37,173 nucleotides of DNA, taken from positions 1-37,173 of the forward strand of contig CAJTRM010000027.1 of the NCBI GenBank assembly GCA_910578865.1, given 5' to 3'. This document shows positions 7,710 to 15,102 of this stretch, piece after piece. The position numbers and the translations under genes are program-made. Positions within the stretch are counted from its first letter, which is position 1, and every line of letters begins with the position of its first letter. The DNA is from an uncultured Dorea sp. Its GTDB lineage: Bacteria; Bacillota_A; Clostridia; Lachnospirales; Lachnospiraceae. The notes under the pieces were generated by a model. It was not told where the DNA came from, searched no databases, and saw nothing but the letters and a program-made list of their open reading frames with translations.

Positions 7710-9230
7710 ATGAGTAAGATACATGATTTTGCGATGAAGTGGTTTGACATTTTTCGCAATAAAAATACCACAGATATGGAAATAGTAGAGAATCAGTCTT
7801 TTGCTGATGATTGTTTTTCCTTTGAATTCAAGATGGATTGTGGTGAAGCTATCACAAATGCATTTCCTGAGAAGAATGTTTTCAATGATTGGAAGGAACT
7901 GGATAAGGTGATTGATTCAATTGATGATGTTCAGCTCATCGGATTGGCAATCTTTTCAAAATGGAGATACTTTAATCACTGGGCAGGTCCGGGAGAATCA
8001 ATTACGGATGCGGCCAATAGAGCTTGGTTTATTACTGCATTGGGAAGATTGGAAAGATTAACGGCAGAATCTGAGGATGAAGGATTTCTGTTCTCAGGAA
8101 ATGTGAGAAAGATGAGGCTCACCTCAAATTGCTTGGGATATGGTCCATGTCCAGAGGCAACAGATGAAGTTGAGCAGCATTTGACTATTACGGCAGATGG
8201 AAGAGTTTACTACTCTGATTACTGTTTTGGTGATGGGGAGAAATATAACCAGGTTGAGAAAAAGAATTACAAGATTGATGTAACGAAAGCAACACAGCTT
8301 CTTTCGCTTTTGGAGAATTATTTTTCAAATGAATTTGATGCTGCATTTGCAACAGATGTTGGTTCGTGGGAATTGGTTCTTACAAACACAGACAATAAGG
8401 AATTCTTATTCAAAGGTTCTCTATGTCCTATAGTGGATGAACTGATAAGTATATCGGAAGAATTTAGAACTGTGTTGGATATGCCAGAGCTTTTTATGTT
8501 TGACGGACAAGAATCACCGGATCAGATTGAAACGTTGAAAATAGATTATCATCGTGTGACAAAAATAAAACCTAGGGTTTTGCCTGAAGATGCTTCATAT
8601 GAGTATGTTACATGGGATTACAGCGAAAGCATATTTATTGATCGCTCGACAGAGACGCTTACTCATATTCAAAATGTTGGAAGCGGCTGCAAGATTAAAA
8701 GAGAATATGAAATTGAAGGTGGCATTTCGTCACTTCTGGAAACGCTGGAAGAGGACGGATTGTTTGAATATATCGAGGGAAATGATGAGGATGCATTATT
8801 TAATCCGTTGGAAACAAAAGATTATGTGATTGAAGTCCAATATCAGAGAGCAGGTAAGAGGATCCTTACAGGAACTTTTGATAAGAATGGATTGCCTTCG
8901 GATTTTGATGAGGTAGCAGATAGCATTCGTGATTTTATGTTGTTTTACGGTATAGGAGAAATCCTTGAACCGTCAGTATATGGAAAAAGGATTCGTAAAA
9001 AGGACGAACTTATTTTTTGTAATGTTGAATTTGGTTCTGGAAAGATATATTGCTATTTAACAGATGATGACAAGATGGAACCGGGTGATACCGTAATAGT
9101 TCCGGTGGGAGCAGATAATAAGGAAGTGTTGGTCGAGATTGATAGTATCGAATATCACACTGCAGAGGATGCTCCATACCCGGTTGATAAGATAAAGCAT
9201 ATTATCAGAAGGTACGAAAATGATGAATGA
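7710..9230 (+). CDS. unrecognised 506-aa protein in the cargo block
   Basis: I do not recognise this family with confidence. The protein is acidic, soluble-looking and lacks a signal peptide or membrane segments. Residues about 20-210 contain WRYFNHWAG and, near HLTITADGRVYYSDYCFGDG, a Cys-containing patch; residues 200-400 are acidic and mixed. The last 75 residues (CYLTDDDKMEPGDTVIVPVG, then a tail ending PYPVDKIKHIIRR) resemble a short beta-barrel-like module I recall from other clostridial hypothetical proteins. ATG 7710 is chosen because the duplicated GGGGTGG lies just upstream; the frame opens earlier at 7689. It lies between the nuclease and the DUF262 genes on the same strand with short gaps, so it may be a component of the same system. 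Confidence 0.6.
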   Translation: MSKIHDFAMKWFDIFRNKNTTDMEIVENQSFADDCFSFEFKMDCGEAITNAFPEKNVFNDWKELDKVIDSIDDVQLIGLAIFSKWRYFNHWAGPGESITDAANRAWFITALGRLERLTAESEDEGFLFSGNVRKMRLTSNCLGYGPCPEATDEVEQHLTITADGRVYYSDYCFGDGEKYNQVEKKNYKIDVTKATQLLSLLENYFSNEFDAAFATDVGSWELVLTNTDNKEFLFKGSLCPIVDELISISEEFRTVLDMPELFMFDGQESPDQIETLKIDYHRVTKIKPRVLPEDASYEYVTWDYSESIFIDRSTETLTHIQNVGSGCKIKREYEIEGGISSLLETLEEDGLFEYIEGNDEDALFNPLETKDYVIEVQYQRAGKRILTGTFDKNGLPSDFDEVADSIRDFMLFYGIGEILEPSVYGKRIRKKDELIFCNVEFGSGKIYCYLTDDDKMEPGDTVIVPVGADNKEVLVEIDSIEYHTAEDAPYPVDKIKHIIRRYENDE

Positions 9231-9263
9231 TTTCGGATTATGTGGAGATAGGAGGAAGTTTAC

Positions 9264-10984
9264 ATGATAGATACAACTGAAATAATACTTGACACCAAGT
9301 TGGTTGGCTCGATAGACGGAAAGTTTTACGTTCCATCATATCAAAGAGGATACCGATGGGGTGAGGATGAGGTTACAAGACTTTTAGAAGATATTTACAG
9401 AAATGGTTTAAATAATTACTGTCTTCAGCCTGTGGTGGTAAGAAGAGATGGTGATAGATATGAGCTGATAGATGGTCAGCAGAGACTTACAACATTATAT
9501 ATTTTACTTTCATATATCAAAAAGGAATATAAGCCTCGTATAGATGTGAAATTTGAGTTGGTATATGAAACAAGGATTAAGTCTGCGGAGTTTTTGAAGA
9601 ATATAGATGAATCCTTGGCAGATGATAACATTGACTTTTTCCATATATATCATGCTTATAAAACCATAGACAATTGGTTTAACAGCCAGGAGGACAGCGT
9701 AGTTGTCGCCGATGATATGTATGGTTACCTTGTGAAGTATGTAAAAGTAATCTGGTATGAAGTGGGCTCCGATGAGGATCCTATTGCACTTTTTACACGT
9801 TTGAATATTGGAAAGATTCCGCTTACAAGTGCTGAACTTGTAAAAGCTATGTTTTTGAGCCGTGATGTGAATAACATGAGCAGGGAGAGACAGGAAGAAA
9901 TCTCTTTACAATGGGATAATATTGAAAAAGAATTGCATGACGACTCTTTATGGTACTTCCTGACTAACGATTCTAGGGGAGGTGCTTATCAAACAAGAAT
10001 AGATTTGGTACTTGATTTGATTGCTAAAAAGCCAAAGGAATCTAAAGATAAGAACTATACATTCTTTGTGTTCGATGAAATCAGGAAGCAGGAAAAGGAT
10101 TTGGTAAAAGTTTGGAATAGAATCCAGAGGACATTCCTTGTATTAAAGGATTGGTTTGAAGACCATACTCTTTATCACAAGATTGGGTATTTAATTGCTT
10201 CGGATTTTATGACACTGCAGAATGTATTTGATATAGCTGAAGGGAAGAAAAAAAGGATTTTGCAGCTGGATTAGATGACAAAATTCGTGAGAGCATCTTT
10301 GTAAAAGATAATTATGCAGATCTTAGTTATGAAGACGCTTCTGGATATAAGAAAATAAGTACCCTGCTTCTTCTGTTTAATGTAGAGTCCGTTAGAAAAA
10401 TTGATGGAGAAGCACAGAGATTTCCTTTTGATAAATTTAAGAAGCAAAAGAATGGTGCAACCTGGAGTCTTGAGCACATTCATGCACAGCAGTCAGAAGG
10501 TCTGAAAACAATGGAAGTGTGGAAGAATTGGCTGGAATTACATATTCCATCAGTAGAGGCTGTGGGAAAAGCAGAAGAAGGATTAGTAGAGGAAATGCAA
10601 GCAGCAATTGATAATCCTAACCTTGTTCGTAGTGATTTTGAAGCGATTAGGGAGAGAGTATCTGCCCTTTTGTCTGCTCCAGGAAGTATTGAATATATGC
10701 ATTCCATTTCAAATATGGCATTGCTCAATTCAGTAGACAATGCAGCTCTTAACAATTCAACATTCGATGTTAAGAGAAATGAAATTATAGAAATGGATAA
10801 AAAAGGACAGTACATACCATTTTGCACAAAGATGGTGTTCTTGAAATATTATACAAAGTCAAAGGACAACCAGATTCATTTTTGGGGACCCGCAGATAGA
10901 ATTGCGTATGTAAATGGCATTAATGAGGTGCTGAAACCGTACCTCAAAGAGGAAGTTGCTGTGGAGAAGGAGGTCGATGAATAA
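9264..10984 (+). pseudogene. DUF262 + DUF1524 (GmrSD-like) protein, split by a frameshift
   Basis: The first part, 9264-10274 (336 aa), is a DUF262 domain with SYQRGYRWGEDE and the nucleotide-site motif IDGQQRLTTL (D70-R74). It ends at TAG 10272. Reading one frame back from about 10256, the sequence continues without a stop to 10984: DFAAGLDDKIRESIF, then WSLEHIHAQQSEG and SNMALLNSVDNAALNNSTF, which are the DUF1524 HNH nuclease motifs. The join lies at an A7 run (10248-10254); one more A would give a continuous protein of about 573 residues. DUF262/DUF1524 proteins such as GmrSD are NTP-dependent nucleases that restrict modified phage DNA. The break separates NTPase from nuclease. It may be a true mutation, a phase-variable tract or an assembly error. 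Its end overlaps the next start by one base. Confidence 0.85.
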
Positions 10985-13173
10985 TGAGTACAACATTACA
11001 TACATTTGCCGAAATACTTGGCTCAGAAGTTGAGTCCGCAGATGGAATGCTCAAAGTAAATAAGATATCGATACCTATTATCCAGAGAGATTATGCGCAG
11101 GGGCGCAAGACTGCAGATATTGTAAGAGTGAGAAATAGATTTTTGGATTCTCTTCATGATGCATTGGATGAGGATCCGATTACACTTGATTTTGTATATG
11201 GTGATATTGATGACAAAGGTGTGCTAACACCTCTTGATGGACAACAGAGACTTACAACGTTATTTCTCCTTCACTGGTATGCTGCCAAAAAAGAAGGAGT
11301 AGCAGAGGATGAGTATGCATTTCTTAAAGACTTTAGCTATGAAACCAGGTATAGCGCCAGAGAGTTTTGTGAAGAACTTGTAAGCTTCACTCCTTCATTT
11401 GATGTAAAGGTTTCTGAAGAAATTGTGGATCAAGCGTGGTTCCCGTTGGAATGGAAAAAGGATCCTACGATTAGCTCTATGCTCGTAATGATAGATGCAA
11501 TAGTTGGTAAGTTTGCGGATATGAGCGGAATTTGGGATAAGCTTTTGAATGGAGCAATCTCATTTTATTTTCTGCCTATCAAAGATATGGGATTAACAGA
11601 TGAACTCTATATCAAAATGAATTCAAGGGGAAAGCCTCTTACTCAGTTTGAACATTTTAAGGCTGAGCTGGAGCGCAACCTTAAGGAAATCAATCCAGAG
11701 CGTGCAAAGGTTATTATGTCAAAGATAGATATTAACTGGACTGATATGCTTTGGATGTACCGTGGTGATGATAATGTAATTGATGATGAGTTCCTCAGAT
11801 ACTTTAAATTCATCTGTGATATTATTTGTTACCACGAAGGAGGTAGCCCTCAAGGAAGAAGCTATGATGAATTTTTCCTACTAAATAAGTATTTCTCAAA
11901 AGATGTTGAAAATATAGAAAGTCACATTGATACATTGGAACAATATTTTGATTGTTGGTGTTCATTAGAAAACGGTCTGACACCAAAATGTTTTCTGGAG
12001 CAATTTATCTCCGATAATCATGAGCCGGGAAAGATTCAGTTTAGGGGCGATATAGATATTTTTGCTGATTGCCTGAATAGTTTTGCAGAATCGACAGGAA
12101 GAAACAGAAGATTTCCGTTGAACAGAGTTGTTATTTTGTATGCAATCATTTCTTATCTTCTGCATAAAGAGGAAAAAGGTATTAGCTGTGAGCAGTTTGC
12201 CAGAAGGCTACGTATTGTAAATAATTTGGTAAGAAATTCAGAAGACGAAGTCAGTGATAGCGAATTAAGAAGTAGCGGTAACAGATTGCCTGCAATTCTT
12301 AACCAGGTCGATTCCATTATTATTGATGGTAATGTAGATAAGGCCATTGATAAAAGCTTTAATGTGGCTCAGCTGGAAGAAGAAGCAGAAAAATATGTGT
12401 GGGTTGATGAACATCCGGATTTGGCAGAGAAATTATATGAACTAGAAGACCATCAATTGTTATTTGGGCAGGTAGGCATAATTGGGCTTGATAACATTGA
12501 TTATGCAGACCGTTTTACCGAATTATTTACCTGTGATTTGGATTTGGTTGATACAGCTCTTATGTCCTTTGGAAATTATAGCCAGCGAGAAAGAAATAAC
12601 TGGAGATATCAGTTTGGTACAAGTAATACGAGAGTACAAAAAGCTTGGCAGGATCTCTTCCATAAGAGCGCGAATTATGAGTACGATAGAACTAAAGATA
12701 CCTTGAAGCGATTGCTTGAAAGCTCAGAGAGTTTTAGTAACGATATCCTGAAAAAGGTTGTATCTGATTACCTGGCAGCTTGTGAGGAAAAGAAAGAGTT
12801 TGATATCAGGTACTATTATGTGAAATATCGCAATTTCAGACCTTGCTCATATGGAAAGTATTACTGGAAGGATTTCAGCAATCATCCATACAGACTTTTG
12901 GTTATGCAGACAGGCCAGCAGATTTCTCAGAATTCGTATCAGCCATTTTTACATGCGGTAGATCATTCCGAGGCTCTATCAAAAGACAATTATGGAGACC
13001 GCATCATAAGAGATGATCTGTATATAGTTTGTGATGACAGCGCGTATGTGGTGAGAAAGGTTGAAGACCAGACAGAAGTTGAAAGACTTGATATCCTGCA
13101 GAATGAAAATGGTGTTGATATCGAAGACAGAATCCAGAAATTTAAGAAATATTATACAGAACGATTTAATTAA
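10984..13173 (+). CDS. second DUF262-family protein, without visible HNH domain
   Basis: This 729-residue protein opens with a DUF262 domain: ISIPIIQRDYAQGRK (QR at 34-35) and LTPLDGQQRLTTLFLLHWY (D85-R89), then YIKMNSRGKPLTQFEHFKA, the usual DUF262 helix. These motifs belong to the ParB/Srx-like NTP-binding fold of GmrS. The long C-terminal part lacks the EHIxPQ and NLxLL..N signature of DUF1524, so I see no nuclease. Its ATG overlaps the preceding gene's stop (TAATG), implying translational coupling with the DUF262+DUF1524 partner. Side-by-side DUF262 proteins of unequal domain content occur in other genomes. A two-protein restriction unit is a reasonable inference but untested. Confidence 0.85.
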   Translation: MSTTLHTFAEILGSEVESADGMLKVNKISIPIIQRDYAQGRKTADIVRVRNRFLDSLHDALDEDPITLDFVYGDIDDKGVLTPLDGQQRLTTLFLLHWYAAKKEGVAEDEYAFLKDFSYETRYSAREFCEELVSFTPSFDVKVSEEIVDQAWFPLEWKKDPTISSMLVMIDAIVGKFADMSGIWDKLLNGAISFYFLPIKDMGLTDELYIKMNSRGKPLTQFEHFKAELERNLKEINPERAKVIMSKIDINWTDMLWMYRGDDNVIDDEFLRYFKFICDIICYHEGGSPQGRSYDEFFLLNKYFSKDVENIESHIDTLEQYFDCWCSLENGLTPKCFLEQFISDNHEPGKIQFRGDIDIFADCLNSFAESTGRNRRFPLNRVVILYAIISYLLHKEEKGISCEQFARRLRIVNNLVRNSEDEVSDSELRSSGNRLPAILNQVDSIIIDGNVDKAIDKSFNVAQLEEEAEKYVWVDEHPDLAEKLYELEDHQLLFGQVGIIGLDNIDYADRFTELFTCDLDLVDTALMSFGNYSQRERNNWRYQFGTSNTRVQKAWQDLFHKSANYEYDRTKDTLKRLLESSESFSNDILKKVVSDYLAACEEKKEFDIRYYYVKYRNFRPCSYGKYYWKDFSNHPYRLLVMQTGQQISQNSYQPFLHAVDHSEALSKDNYGDRIIRDDLYIVCDDSAYVVRKVEDQTEVERLDILQNENGVDIEDRIQKFKKYYTERFN

Positions 13174-13189
13174 GAGGGGGTATATAGAG

Positions 13190-13598
13190 ATGAAGAAATT
13201 CGTGACAGTGTTAATGGCGGCATGCATGATGGTTGTAGGTTTAGTTGGATGTGGAGCATCAGAACAAAAAGAGCCAGACCATACTCTGACATTTAAAGAA
13301 GGTAAAATGGTAACTATGAATGATACAGAGTACGTGGGGGATATTTTTTGACTACACGAACAATAGCGGAGAGACGGTCCTTCCATGTGATGCCATCGAT
13401 GTAAAGGCGTTTCAGAACGGAAAAGAGCTTACTGTAATTGTTTATACAGGTCAGAAAACAGAAGGAGCAATTCAATGTGATACATCAGTGCAGACAGGAA
13501 CCACAGCCAATGTGGTATGGACATTCGAGCCACAGGATGATTCTACAGTTTCTGTTGAATGTACGGATGGTCAGAAGTTTGAATTTGAAATCAAGTAA
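13190..13598 (+). pseudogene. DUF5067-like lipoprotein, frameshifted
   Basis: The first frame starts at ATG 13190 with a GAGGGGG site upstream. It encodes a lipoprotein signal ending LVGCGAS, with the cysteine as lipidation site, and stops at TGA 13349-13351. The +1 frame from 13350 continues as DYTNNSGETVLPCDAIDVKA to TAA 13596-13598; FDYTNNSxE is typical of the DUF5067/DUF4352 lipoprotein families. Together they would make an extracellular, membrane-anchored protein of about 135 residues. The shift region contains G5 (13336-13340) and T6 (13344-13349). Removing one G would give VGIFFDYTN, which looks most family-like. The site also resembles the prfB +1 shift site. The function of such proteins is unknown. 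Confidence 0.75.
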
Positions 13599-13599
13599 A

Positions 13600-13797
13600 A
13601 TGATGAATGATACGGGTGAAAAGGTAGAACATTATTGTCTTGTTTATAATAAGGACATTGATGAAGACTTGTGCTATGACAGTCTGCAATGTTTACATGG
13701 CTTTTTCAAGATATCCTCTGTAAAAGAGTTGGATGACTTAGATGATGCCGATAGGGCAAGACAATTGCGTAGGAATTGTAAGTATTCGCAACTGTAA
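13600..13797 (+). CDS. small cysteine-containing protein
   Basis: The product has 65 residues: cysteines occur in HYCLVY, LCYDSLQCLHGF and RNCKYSQL, and a charged DDLDDADRAR segment precedes the last one. The spacing suggests a small metal-binding or disulfide fold, but I cannot name a family. ATG 13600 follows the lipoprotein stop by one base; ATG 13603 is an alternative. The short gap suggests co-transcription with the lipoprotein. Confidence 0.5.
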   Translation: MMNDTGEKVEHYCLVYNKDIDEDLCYDSLQCLHGFFKISSVKELDDLDDADRARQLRRNCKYSQL

Positions 13798-13850
13798 TTT
13801 CGTTTCTGGAAGATTTTGAATTGATAAACGATGACAAGAAGGTGGAATAG

Positions 13851-14009
13851 ATGAAGGATTTCAACAATGATGGCAAGGTTGATAAGAAAGATTATCAAAT
13901 CTTTGAGGATATAAATAGTAGTCAGGATATGCAGGGAAATACTACTGCTCCGACAATTATTGTTGTATTGATCGTCATTGGAATCATTTTGTTATTGAAG
14001 CTTACATAA
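13851..14009 (+). CDS. 52-aa EF-hand-like, single-pass membrane peptide
   Basis: The peptide begins MKDFNNDGKVDKKDYQIFED. It contains a DxNxDGxVDxxD calcium-loop motif of EF-hand or dockerin type, then a polar linker and a hydrophobic segment APTIIVVLIVIGIILLLKLT that should span the membrane. A clear AAGGTGG site lies 8-10 bases upstream of the ATG. With an N-terminal loop and a C-terminal anchor it looks like a tail-anchored peptide; the loop would then face the cytoplasm unless the topology is inverted. It has no family I know. It lies between the small Cys protein and a nuclease-like gene. Confidence 0.55.
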   Translation: MKDFNNDGKVDKKDYQIFEDINSSQDMQGNTTAPTIIVVLIVIGIILLLKLT

Positions 14010-14027
14010 AACGGTGGTGTGCTTAAT

Positions 14028-14558
14028 ATGGAAAAAGAAAACGATAAAATCAACTATACAGAAGAAAAAATGAATAGTGTGAAACTTCAAATACAGAAGC
14101 TTATCAGTATCGTAAATGAACTTGAAACTGATTTCCCAGGGAGACATTTTACTTTAGATGGTCATTTGGTCGGAAGCATTGGCGAGGTTATGGCGGCGTA
14201 CTACTATGGCATCGAGCTATATACTGCTTCTGCGATAGCTCATGACGGCGAAATCGATGGGAAAAAGATTCAGATTAAGATCTCTCAGCAGGATAATATA
14301 GTAATCAACCATGAACCAGAGTATCTGATCGTTTTATATTTGAATAAAACTGGAAATATATATGAGGTATACAATGGACCAGGAAAAGAACCTTGGGAAA
14401 ACGCTAGCAAGCGTGATAGTCATAATAATCGTCACATGATGGTAAATAAGTTGATGGAATTGGATAAGACTGTTTGTGATGATGAGAGGATATCGGCAAT
14501 ACATACAATTGAAAAGATGAAGCCGGAATATAAAAATAAAAAGAATAGAAAAGTATAA
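14028..14558 (+). CDS. putative restriction-endonuclease-fold protein (DUF6998-like)
   Basis: The 176-residue protein has a helical N-terminus, then FPGRHFTLDGHLVGSIGEVM, AAYYYGIELYTASA, and HDGEIDGKKIQIKISQQ. E53 (in SIGEV), D77 and Q82-x-K84 form an E...D...QxK arrangement typical of PD-(D/E)XK nucleases. From memory the sequence matches the DUF6998 family. A C-terminal run of charged residues (KMKPEYKNKKNRKV) could contact DNA. ATG 14028 is preferred over GTG 14019 because GGTGGTG lies about 8 bases upstream. A strong terminator follows, so this is the last gene of the cargo block. It may act alone or with the genes upstream. Confidence 0.65.
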   Translation: MEKENDKINYTEEKMNSVKLQIQKLISIVNELETDFPGRHFTLDGHLVGSIGEVMAAYYYGIELYTASAIAHDGEIDGKKIQIKISQQDNIVINHEPEYLIVLYLNKTGNIYEVYNGPGKEPWENASKRDSHNNRHMMVNKLMELDKTVCDDERISAIHTIEKMKPEYKNKKNRKV

Positions 14559-14588
14559 TTGCAAGCATGACCTTAAATTATTCGCATA

Positions 14589-14627
14589 GACCTTCAGAAA
14601 AGTAAATTCTGGAGGCCTTTTTTATCT
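14589..14627 (+). terminator. terminator ending the cargo block
   Basis: GACCTTCAGAA (14589-14599) pairs with TTCTGGAGGCC (14608-14618), with one mismatch and one G-T pair, followed by TTTTTTT. It separates the cargo from the excisionase/integrase genes. Confidence 0.85.
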
Positions 14628-14682
14628 TTTTTCGGCTTTTACCGGAATTATCTCGTCAAAAGGCGCTTAGGAAGGTAGAAGG

Positions 14683-14715
14683 GCGCTGGATGTCCGGTGG
14701 GCATCCGTTTAGCGC
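14683..14715 (+). promoter_or_regulatory. nested leader hairpin upstream of xis
   Basis: GCGCT (14683-14687) pairs with AGCGC (14711-14715). Directly inside, GGATG (14688-14692) pairs with CATCC (14702-14706). This short GC-rich structure lies about 30 bases before the excisionase start, in an otherwise AT-rich stretch. It may control excisionase expression; no known riboswitch is recognised. Confidence 0.4.
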
Positions 14716-14745
14716 GGATCGGATTGGAAAGGAGACGTGCCTGAG

Positions 14746-14961
14746 ATGAATGGTATCGAAAAAAGAGAGCTGCCTTGGTGGCAGAAATACACATTAACAC
14801 TTAATGAAGCATCGGAGTATTTCGGAATCGGCTACAAGAAACTGAAGATGTTTGTTCAGGAGCATTCGGATGAGGATTTTATCCTCTGGAACGGAAACAG
14901 AGCACTGATCAAGCGTGAGCAGTTTGAAAAGTACATGGACAGTCAGATGAATGTGATTTAG
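14746..14961 (+). CDS. xis: excisionase (Tn916 Xis-type)
   Basis: The 71-residue product is a Tn916-type excisionase: WWQKYTLTLNEASEYFGIGY, then KLKMFVQEH, ILWNGNRALIKREQFEKYM. The family binds DNA near the attachment sites and directs integrase toward excision. I place the start at ATG 14746 with AAGGAG at 14729-14734; GTG 14737 is too close to that site. It lies 141 bases before the integrase on the same strand, with a large inverted repeat between them, as in many Tn916-like elements and clostridial prophages. Its presence intact suggests the element can still excise. Confidence 0.85.
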   Translation: MNGIEKRELPWWQKYTLTLNEASEYFGIGYKKLKMFVQEHSDEDFILWNGNRALIKREQFEKYMDSQMNVI

Positions 14962-14995
14962 TTCATAGAATTTTTTCAATTTTCTTGTGGAAAAA

Positions 14996-15076
14996 GAGCC
15001 AGGTATGTGATAGTATATTGATACATAGTCGGATACATACTATGTATCTACGATTATTAGTTTATATACTTGGCTC
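14996..15076. promoter_or_regulatory. two-level inverted repeat between xis and int
   Basis: The outer arms GAGCCAGGTAT (14996-15006) and ATACTTGGCTC (15066-15076) match at 10 of 11 positions. The inner arms GATACATAG (15020-15028) and CTATGTATC (15040-15048) match perfectly. The integrase ribosome binding site follows about 10 bases later. It could be a protein-binding site for Int or Xis, or an RNA structure controlling int translation. The lack of a T tract argues against a terminator. Confidence 0.6.
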
Positions 15077-15102
15077 CTCGATTCGAAAGGAGACGATGTT
15101 AA

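Noticed and set aside
10245..10256. Classic A AAA AAG programmed -1 frameshift site in the DUF262 gene
   Set aside because: The A7-G run is in the wrong register: zero-frame codons are AAG AAA AAA AGG, so the dnaX-type heptamer does not line up. Indel or assembly error fits better.
13438..13599. Longer start for the small Cys protein
   Set aside because: That part overlaps the lipoprotein reading frame and has no ribosome binding site; the small protein starts at 13600.
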